From Zygnema cylindricum (lineage: Eukaryota; Streptophyta; Zygnematophyceae; Zygnematales; Zygnemataceae): a stretch of DNA of 24,179 nt. The position numbers and the translations under genes were made by a program. The stretch spans positions 64,001-88,179 of the forward strand of contig JBBHKE010001428.1 of NCBI GenBank assembly GCA_037447655.1. The letters are read 5' to 3'. The notes under the pieces are model-generated. The model worked only from the letters and a program-made list of their open reading frames with translations, searched no databases and was not told the origin of the DNA. Positions 18,582-24,179 of this stretch are shown here, piece by piece. Within the stretch, counting starts at the first letter, position 1; each line of letters starts with the position of its first letter.

Positions 18582-19533
18582 TTTGTACAGGCACCCTTCC
18601 GAAACTTCTCTGCTTGGTAAACTTTCGCACCACGGTCATACCAATCCTTGGTGTAGTTACCTTCGCCTTTCCAATTCCTTTGATGCTTTAAACTCTGTGC
18701 GCTCGGAAAAAATGAAAAGGAGAACGATGAGGACGAGAAATATAAAAAGGAAACCGTGTGCAATATCACATGAAGGTTGCTGACCAAAAACGAGAGATGG
18801 AGTTACTGCTGTCGACAGTATTCTTTCCTCTTATGTTAAATCTCTAATCTTTTCGTTTTATTATGTCAAGACATGCCAACAAAAACACGATGGACATGTC
18901 ACTTATATAGCGATTTTTCACTTAAGTTTGAGGTTTACAAAGTTTGAAGTTTATCAAAGTTTACAGATTCTCGCGTATATAGTTTAAATGGTCACCCATA
19001 AGTTAAGAAAGTGTTTAAAACAGTGCTGAAACAGATGCAGAAAAGGAAACTCACCTAAAGATTTAAGTTTTTGTGCATACAATTTAAAAGCTTTGAAAAA
19101 ACCAGTGTTGAAACAGATGAAGAAAATGGAAACTTACCGGACGTTCAGCGTTTAGATACCATGGGGCAGAGGACATATACTGTGGAATATGAGGATTGAT
19201 TTCTTTTCCATCTTCATCCAATTCTGCAGGAGCGAGACCGGCTTTACGAGCTTCCTCCAATTCAATCTGTTTCCTGTGATCTTCTCGAGACTTAAATTGC
19301 GCTGCAACACAAAAAAATAGTTTTGAATTAGTTTTGAACTAGTCTTGAGTTAGTTCTGGATTAGTTTTTTTTTAATGGTTTAAAGCATGTGTGTCTTCAT
19401 AAAGAAGAAGAGTAGCTGTTTCGACACATGGCGAAGTCACCGTCACTCGTGAAGAATGCAAAAATAGGCAAGGCTGCCGTACCGTTATGGCAGAGAGAGC
19501 AGATTCTTTCAGCATACCTGACGCGGTTGCCAT
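18582..19533 (-). CDS. SLU7: Pre-mRNA-splicing factor SLU7, exons 1-3 (partial)
   Basis: SLU7 is a nuclear factor for the second step of splicing that helps choose the 3' splice site. Exon 1 codes from ATG 19533 to 19518 (MATAS plus one base), exon 2 is 19301-19138, and exon 3 is 18694-18582; introns are GT-AG and codons rejoin in frame. The protein reads [97 protein letters not shown]. This follows plant SLU7 almost residue for residue. Exon 3 ends two bases into a codon, just before the second Cys of the CCHC zinc knuckle. About 97 of some 530 residues are present. The rest may lie beyond a very long intron or be missing. The visible exons show no damage. Confidence 0.93.
19017..19138 (-). 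repeat. Duplicated 5' splice-site region in SLU7 intron 2
   Basis: The true donor context (GGTAAGTTTCC at 19138 leftward, followed by CTTCATCTGTTTCA) is repeated about 83 bases downstream as GGTGAGTTTCC with CTGCATCTGTTTCA. The second potential GT is at 19054-19053. Use of it would extend exon 2. Confidence 0.7.
19321..19364. repeat. Four 11-bp tandem repeats in SLU7 intron 1
   Basis: The copies are TTTTGAATTAG, TTTTGAACTAG, TCTTGAGTTAG and TTCTGGATTAG. They lie 19 bases upstream (in transcript sense) of the intron 1 acceptor at 19302, where they replace a normal pyrimidine tract. Confidence 0.85.
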
Positions 19534-19676
19534 GGCTGCAAGTCCTTTGAGGTATTCGAACACTAGTAATAGAAGGTGAAACAAAGTTAGTAAAAGAAGG
19601 TCCTGCAGAGAACTACAGCTATAAAAGCAGAAATAGACAACGTTGCTCCCTCCCAAAAGAAAAAAGATTATGGTTC
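19534..19676 (-). promoter_or_regulatory. SLU7 5' UTR, with possible UTR intron acceptor
   Basis: Upstream of the ATG the minus strand shows TTTACTAAC, a plant-like branch site, then a pyrimidine stretch and TACTAG ending at 19563, a good 3' splice site. An intron within the 5' UTR is likely. I cannot place its donor or the transcription start. Confidence 0.45.
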
Positions 19677-19893
19677 AACCGTGAATCGCTATTAGCGTCA
19701 ATGTTTTTTTCGCCACTTAAAACATATTTTCTCCGTACACACTTGTCGGATTGTGGATCTGACGGTTGCGACTAAAATGTAACATTCTCAGCTTCCGATT
19801 GGCGGTCTCAAATTGTAAATCCAACAAGTGTGTACGGAGAAAATATGTTTTAAGTGGCGAAAAAAACATTGACGCTAATAACGATTCAAGGTG
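19677..19893. mobile_element. Foldback DNA element F
   Basis: Left arm 19677-19752 and right arm 19818-19893 are 76-bp inverted repeats with only a few mismatches, separated by 65 bases. The end reads ACCGTGAATCGCTATTAGCG, like elements E and G. Flanks are TTC on the left and TTA on the right, consistent with a mutated TTA or TA target duplication. There is no coding capacity. A transcript through it would fold into a long hairpin. Confidence 0.85.
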
Positions 19894-19959
19894 TTAGTGT
19901 ACTCTACCTCCACTGTTTAAACTTCAAAATCTTAAATTGTTTAGTGTACGGTAAAAGTA

Positions 19960-20184
19960 CACCGAGTATCGCTCGCTAATAGCGTTTGTGACTTTGTGTC
20001 TATTTCGCCTCTTAGCTTTCCTCCGTGCACACACCATGTTTTCATCTGGCGACCGCCAATCAAAATGTAAGAATCGCACAATTCCATAGCAGCCGTCAGA
20101 TTCACAGTCTTTCTCGTGTGCACGGAGAAAATGAGGTTTTTAAAGCCGAGAAGAACATTAACGCTACTGTAACGATACACGGTA
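19960..20184. mobile_element. Foldback DNA element G
   Basis: The left end, CACCGAGTATCGCTCGCTAA, and the right end (reverse complement TACCGTGTATCGTTACAGTA) are inverted, and both arms reach the shared TTTTCTCCGTGCACAC-type motif. The central part (GACCGCCAATC, GCCGTCAGAT) is homologous to the centre of F in the opposite orientation. It is older and less regular than F. Confidence 0.7.
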
Positions 20185-20739
20185 GCACAAGACAGAACTG
20201 AGAACTCCGTAATAAGACAGCCCCACTGTCGTATACGACAGGCCTATACTGCACTCTACTGTACGGCCTGCTCATTTTCGCCCAACGCTACAGAAGAGTC
20301 GCAACAGCAAACTATTACTTCGAACAAAACGACGACAAGCAGGAAAAGTCCAAAGTTCGTACGCTTTTCCTGTTTGTACGGTATCTTCGTACAGTGATTG
20401 GATACTTGACTTTTGTCTTCTTATGGCCACCGTACCGTGCCTACCACCCGCCACACAGAATCGCCGATTCCGCCAAATATTCTCTTCGCTTCCGGACAAA
20501 CCTAAAATTTTGCGAAGTACTAAATCACTGCAAGAGCCAAAAACTCCTCACATTGGAACCTGAGAGGCCCATGAGCGAGTAATATGCCGCCACGTGTCCC
20601 TACAATATCCGTACAGATAAACGGTACCGCACCGTACTTAGTACGGAACACTCCGCTCGACTGCTAGGCTTGTCGACTCTCCTCCACCTCTCCCTCTCCT
20701 CCGCTCTCTCTCTTCCCTCCCTCCCTTCTCCCGCCGCCA
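20185..20739 (+). promoter_or_regulatory. Upstream region and 5' UTR of divergent gene
   Basis: It is rich in CCGTAC/GTACGG motifs and palindromes: CTGTCGTATACGACAG at 20226-20241 and CCGTAC-TTA-GTACGG at 20632-20646. A G-box, CACGTGTC, is at 20591-20598. From about 20660 the sequence becomes a CT-rich leader typical of plant 5' UTRs, ending in GCCGCCAATGG. No clear TATA box is seen. Confidence 0.5.
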
Positions 20740-20866
20740 ATGGCTACCGAATCTGACTCCCTCCCTCTCCCCTCCCTCTCTCTCCCCTCCCCCCCCACCG
20801 ACGCCTGGGACTTCTGGCAATACTCCTGCGACTCTCCCTCCTCCGTCGCCTCCAACGTCTCCCATT
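20740..20866 (+). CDS. N-terminus of unidentified plant protein, cut by gap
   Basis: The ATG at 20740 sits in a near-ideal plant start context (GCCGCCAATGGCT) after a CT-rich leader. The frame is open for 42 codons up to the gap: MATESDSLPLPSLSLPSPPT, then DAWDFWQYSCDSPSSVASNV, then SH. The start is Ser/Pro/Leu-rich and then becomes more structured with two Trp residues. GC content is clearly higher than in the surroundings, as in many plant first exons. It lies head to head with SLU7, about 1.2 kb apart. I do not recognise the protein. A minus-strand open frame through the same bases is low-complexity Gly/Glu/Arg and is rejected. Confidence 0.65.
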
Positions 20867-20876
20867 NNNNNNNNNN
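20867..20876. other. Assembly gap (10 N)
   Basis: Ten Ns of conventional size interrupt an open coding frame. The true gap length is unknown, so left and right flanks need not be neighbours at the implied distance. Confidence 0.95.
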
Positions 20877-21081
20877 ACTTTAACTCATAACGTTGGTTAA
20901 AAAGATTATTAAAAAAACAAGAGAGAGAGAGAACAAAAAAATTATTAGAAAAATTGGTTGCAATACTCAATTTCAACGTGTTTAATGAAATGATTAACCG
21001 GTTTTATACCTTAGTCATTTGGCTTTAATTATTGACTTACAAAAATTGTAGTTGTCTTAGGTTTCCAATCTCTGGTGCAAA

Positions 21082-21101
21082 GGGGGGGAGGGAGGTGGGG
21101 G
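21082..21101 (+). repeat. G-rich tract, possible G-quadruplex
   Basis: Four or more G-runs of three or more occur within 20 bases. Unit 2 of the tandem repeat has a weaker, A-interrupted version near 21874-21898. Confidence 0.5.
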
Positions 21102-21538
21102 TTGCAATTGCAAACAAATGCAATTGTAAGTGGAAATATTTAGTGTTTGCATAATTTTCTCTACTTTTTCTTTGGTATGCCTTCGTTCCGCTTTTGATTT
21201 CTTTCGTTTGTTTGTTTCTTAATCAGGTAAACAATGTAAAATTTATGTATATGAAGATTAGAGTTGTGAAAAAGACGTAAACAGCTTTAGATGTAATTTT
21301 TCTACTTTCTTTGGGTTTAATAAACGATTTAGAGAATTCAAGATGATGGGTTTTGGATTTTTTGGAGAGGTGATTTTTTTTTAAATAACCACTTTTAACT
21401 TTTGTATTCGAATCACATGGCTTCAATAATTATCCTTTTCCCCTCTCCCCTCTTCCCTCAACAAAAATAAGGTCCATATGTAATCTACTTTTGACACATT
21501 TCACCCATAATATAACAATATAGTGTCATGTGCCTTAC

Positions 21539-21610
21539 TTTACAAAAATAGTCGTTAGTTGGCCGATGGACGATGGAATGCTTCCACTCAACTGATTGTT
21601 AGATAGATCT
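21539..21610 (-). CDS. LRR exon, unit 1 (intact, 72 nt)
   Basis: Minus-strand acceptor TTTTAAG (ending 21611), then exactly 72 nt, then donor GTAAGG (21538). In the joined frame it reads DLSNNQLSGSIPSSIGQLTT then IFV, one plant-type leucine-rich repeat (LxLSNNxLSGxIPxxxG). Exons of 72 nt that encode one 24-residue LRR are the hallmark of several plant receptor-like-kinase families, where the repeats form the extracellular ligand-binding domain. No kinase, signal peptide or other exon is visible to the left before the gap. Whether it is part of a live gene is unknown. Confidence 0.65.
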
Positions 21611-22331
21611 CTTAAAAGACAAAACATAAAAAAACAAATTAAATATTAGGAAAACATTCACCATCACCTGAAACCACCCACACCTAATGCTACCACTCCC
21701 CTCCCTCTCCTCTGCTCCAAAAAAACAAAAATTGTTAGAAAAATTGATTGCAATATTCAATTTTAATGTGTTTAATGAAATGATTAACCGGTTTTATACC
21801 CTAGTTATTTGGTTTTAATTATTGCCCTACACAACTTGTAGTTGTCTGAGGTTTCCAATCTCTGGTACAAAAGGAGGGAGGGAGGTAAGGTTGGGGGAGT
21901 AATTGCAAACAAATGCAATTGTAAGTGGAAATATTTAGTGTTTACATCATTTTATCTACTTTCCCTTTGAATGCCTTCGTTCCGCTTTTGATTTGTTTAG
22001 TTTAGTTTTTAGATCAGGTCAAAAATGTAAAAATTATGTGTATGAAGATTAGAGTTATGAAAAAGACGTAAACAGCTTTAAGTGTAATAATTTTTTTTCC
22101 TTTGAGTTTCATAAACGGTTTGGAGAGTTCAAGATGATGGGTTTTGGATTTTAATAAGCGTTGATAACTTGTTTTAAATAATCACTTTTTATTTGATAAT
22201 CGAATCACATGGCTTCAGTCATTGTCATTTTCCCCTCTCCCCTCTTCCCTCAACAAATACTAGTTCCATATTTATCTGCTTTTGACACTTTTCATCCATA
22301 ATATAACAATATATAGTGTCCTGTGTCTTAC

Positions 22332-22402
22332 AAAACAGAAGTTACTATATTTGGCCGATGGACGATAGAATACTTCCACTCAACTAATTGTTAGATAAAT
22401 AT
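22332..22402 (-). pseudogene. LRR exon, unit 2 (stop codon)
   Basis: Homologous to the unit 1 exon, with a retained acceptor (TTTTTTAG) and GTAAGA donor. It contains an in-frame TAG in place of the Gln of SNNQL, further stops near its end, a Pro-to-Leu change in the SIPSS motif, and is one base short. Confidence 0.7.
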
Positions 22403-23280
22403 CTAAAAAAGGCAAAACAAAAAATATAACAAATTAAAAATTAGGAAAACATTCACCATCCCCCGGAACTACCCCTTATACTACCACTCCCCTCCCTCTC
22501 CTCCGCTCCAACAGAAAAACAAAAATTATTAGAAAAATTGGTCGCAATACTCAATTTCAACGTGTTTAATGAAATGATTAACCGGTTTTATACCTTAGTC
22601 ATTTGGTTTTGATTATTGACTTACAAATTTTGTAGCATTCCGAGGTTTCTAATCTCTGGTGCAATCCCCGTTATTCCTGAGCCTCGCAGTATCCTACACC
22701 CCCCTCTCAAGGGATGTCAAATGAGGTCCCTTCCCTCTTGGCCCCCTTATTTCTCACCTTCCCTCCTCTCCTAAGTAGTTGAAAAACGTTTCCAACCAAA
22801 CCCCAATTTCTTGTCTGACGAGTTCCCTTACCATTTTCAACCCGTTGCAGAAATTTTTATTACCCCGTTGCATTGGTCTTTACAAATTGGACTATTCTCT
22901 ACATAGTTATCCTTTTTAATAATTTTAAGCATAATTATGTGTATGAAAAGTGGGGTGTGGAGGATAAGTTGTGAGAAAAAATATAAATAGTTTCATAAAT
23001 GTCTTTGGGAGTGCATAGAGGGGCAAACAAATTTGAAGGAAAATCATATTAGGTAGTAGACTGTTACGTATTTTGTTTCTTAAATACTATTTGAGAAGTC
23101 TTGTATAATGAGTTAATTATATTATATTCCCTATTAGAATTCTTACATTCAAATCACTTGGTTTCGGTCATTATCCTCTTTCCTTTTTCTCTTTTCCCCA
23201 ACACAAAGCATGTCCACTTATAGTGTAGATTTAACAGTTTCCATCCATAACATAACCATACATAATGTCATGTGCCTTGT

Positions 23281-23344
23281 AAGTGATGACACTCCGTATA
23301 TGGCCGATGGAATATCTCCATTTAACGGATTGTAAGATAGATCT
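23281..23344 (-). pseudogene. LRR exon, unit 3 (donor lost)
   Basis: It reads DLSYNPLNGDIPSAIYGVSS then L, with a good acceptor (TTCTCAG). The donor GT of unit 1 is AC here (23280-23279), and the exon is about 8 nt shorter by alignment. It cannot be spliced in the same way as unit 1. Confidence 0.6.
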
Positions 23345-23455
23345 CTGAGAAAAAGTGCAGAAAAAACAACAAAATAAATATAAGGTAAACATCCAACAAA
23401 CCCAAAAACGACCCGCGACAAAAACCACTCCCAACCCTCTCCTCCACTCCACAAA

Positions 23456-23880
23456 AAACACAAAAATGCGATCAGAGAAAACGAGTAAATTATGCATTTT
23501 CAGGTTGTTTTCTTTAAACGGTTGCACAGCATTAGTAGTTTGTGATTCTTAATTGTAATTACAAAAGCCTTAGGTTTGGGAGGTTGGAAATCTCCGATGA
23601 AACAGTCCCCGTTAGTCCTAAGCCTGCTAGACCTCTACACCCTCCCTCCATAGGATGTCAAATGGGGTTCTTTCCTTCTTCCACGCTCTCTCCCGTCCCC
23701 TCTGAAACATGTAGTCATAATATAATCCAATCCCTATTAGTTGTTGAAGATCCCCTCGATCTCACTCTCCCCCACTCCCTCACCTACACTCCCAATATAT
23801 CTTCGGACCGCCATCTTCTTCATCTTTGACGAGTTACCCTTTCCTCCACCTTCGTCCCAGCTCCCCTATTATTCTAAAGA
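23456..23880 (-). repeat. Diverged fourth copy of the LRR unit (partial)
   Basis: Sequence around 23590-23690 (CCCCGTTAGTCCTAAGCCT, then GGATGTCAAATGGGG) resembles unit 3 around 22665-22730. No LRR exon is visible. The plus-strand 95-codon frame at 23542-23829 falls inside this repeat and has no known motif. Confidence 0.5.
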
Positions 23881-23884
23881 GGGC

Positions 23885-24150
23885 AATACTTAAAAAAAAA
23901 CATTGCTTCAAAAAAAAGGCATTGCATTGCTTCAAAAGAAGGAATTGCATTACTTTAAAAAATGCCATTGTATTACTTCAAAAAAAGGAATTTCATTACT
24001 TCAAAAAAAGGATTTGTATTACTTCAAAAAAAGGATTTTTATTACTTCAAAAGGAATTCTATTACTTCAAAAAAAGGAATTGCATTACTTCAAAAACAAG
24101 AATTGCATTCCTCCCAAAAAAGGCATTACATTCCTTCAAAAACAAGGCAG
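23885..24150. repeat. 23-bp minisatellite, about 11 copies
   Basis: The unit is approximately ATTACTTCAAAAAAAGGAAT plus TGC. Unit starts at 23949, 23972, 23995, 24018, 24041, 24061, 24084, 24107 and 24130 show a period of 23 with one 20-base unit. The open frame through it is a consequence of the repeat, because 23 is not a multiple of three and each frame is met in turn. Confidence 0.9.
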
Positions 24151-24179
24151 GCAAGTTATGCCAAACCCAGAGCCTAACT

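Larger units (their letters stand above)
20877..23455 (-). repeat. 0.79-kb tandem unit, three copies, each with an LRR exon
   Basis: The landmark ATTATTAGAAAAATTGG recurs at 20941, 21731 (one substitution) and 22525, giving periods of 790 and 794. It is followed each time by sequence around AATGAAATGATTAACCGG. Each unit carries, on the minus strand, one LRR-like exon with flanking intron sequence. Unit 3 is longer and more diverged. The unit is therefore intron plus one exon of a minus-strand gene. Confidence 0.85.

Noticed and set aside
19941-20180. 79-codon minus-strand frame
   Set aside because: It lies entirely within foldback element G.
20638-20976. Minus-strand 112-codon frame, Gly/Glu/Arg-rich, spanning the gap
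   Set aside because: It crosses Ns and is the complement of the CT-rich leader and first exon of the plus-strand gene.
23885-24150. Regular repeat spacing, considered as a CRISPR array
   Set aside because: Units are contiguous with no unique spacers, and the genome is a plant.
23962-24177. Plus-strand 71-codon frame with repeated Lys/Ser/Phe
   Set aside because: It is the readthrough of a 23-bp minisatellite.

Overview
The window is plant nuclear DNA. The strongest evidence is the 5' part of a plant SLU7 splicing-factor gene on the minus strand, with canonical GT-AG introns. Supporting evidence is a 72-nt leucine-rich-repeat exon of the kind found in plant receptor-like kinases, several Ty1/copia retrotransposons, AT-rich introns, and a 10-N scaffold gap. 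Nothing looks bacterial, viral or organellar. I cannot name the species.

Layout. (1) 1-4552: a degenerate minus-strand copia element, B, with one LTR cut by the window start, a broken gag with a CCHC knuckle, and a second LTR split by a 538-bp inverted-repeat element, E. (2) 4553-5892: the plus-strand tail of another copia element, C (RNase H remnant, polypurine tract, LTR start). (3) 5893-17339: a minus-strand tandem array of one copia family, A, in the order LTR-internal-LTR-internal-LTR. Both internal regions carry gag, CCHC knuckle, protease, GAG-pre-integrase, SH3-like and RT-edge remnants, but the integrase catalytic core and RT active site are deleted. Two of the three LTRs contain a nested plus-strand LTR element, D, flanked by the 5-bp target duplication CTTAG; the third LTR preserves the empty site. 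(4) 17340-19676: a short orphan coding exon, a GA-rich tract, and SLU7 exons 1-3. (5) 19677-20739: the intergenic space between SLU7 and a divergent plus-strand gene, holding two foldback elements, F and G, related to E. (6) 20740-20866: the N-terminus of that divergent gene, cut by the gap. (7) 20877-23880: a 0.79-kb unit repeated three to four times, each of three copies carrying one LRR exon on the minus strand, only one of them intact. (8) 23885-24150: a 23-bp minisatellite.

The only good host genes are SLU7 (partial) and the gap-truncated divergent gene. The LRR exons and the orphan exon are fragments. Most of the window is nested transposon sequence, and its interest lies in how that was assembled. 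I found no new enzymatic or defence system. The most unusual points are the mosaic copia array, the loss of catalytic cores with domain edges kept, the palindromes around the polypurine tract, and the foldback pair in the SLU7 divergent promoter.
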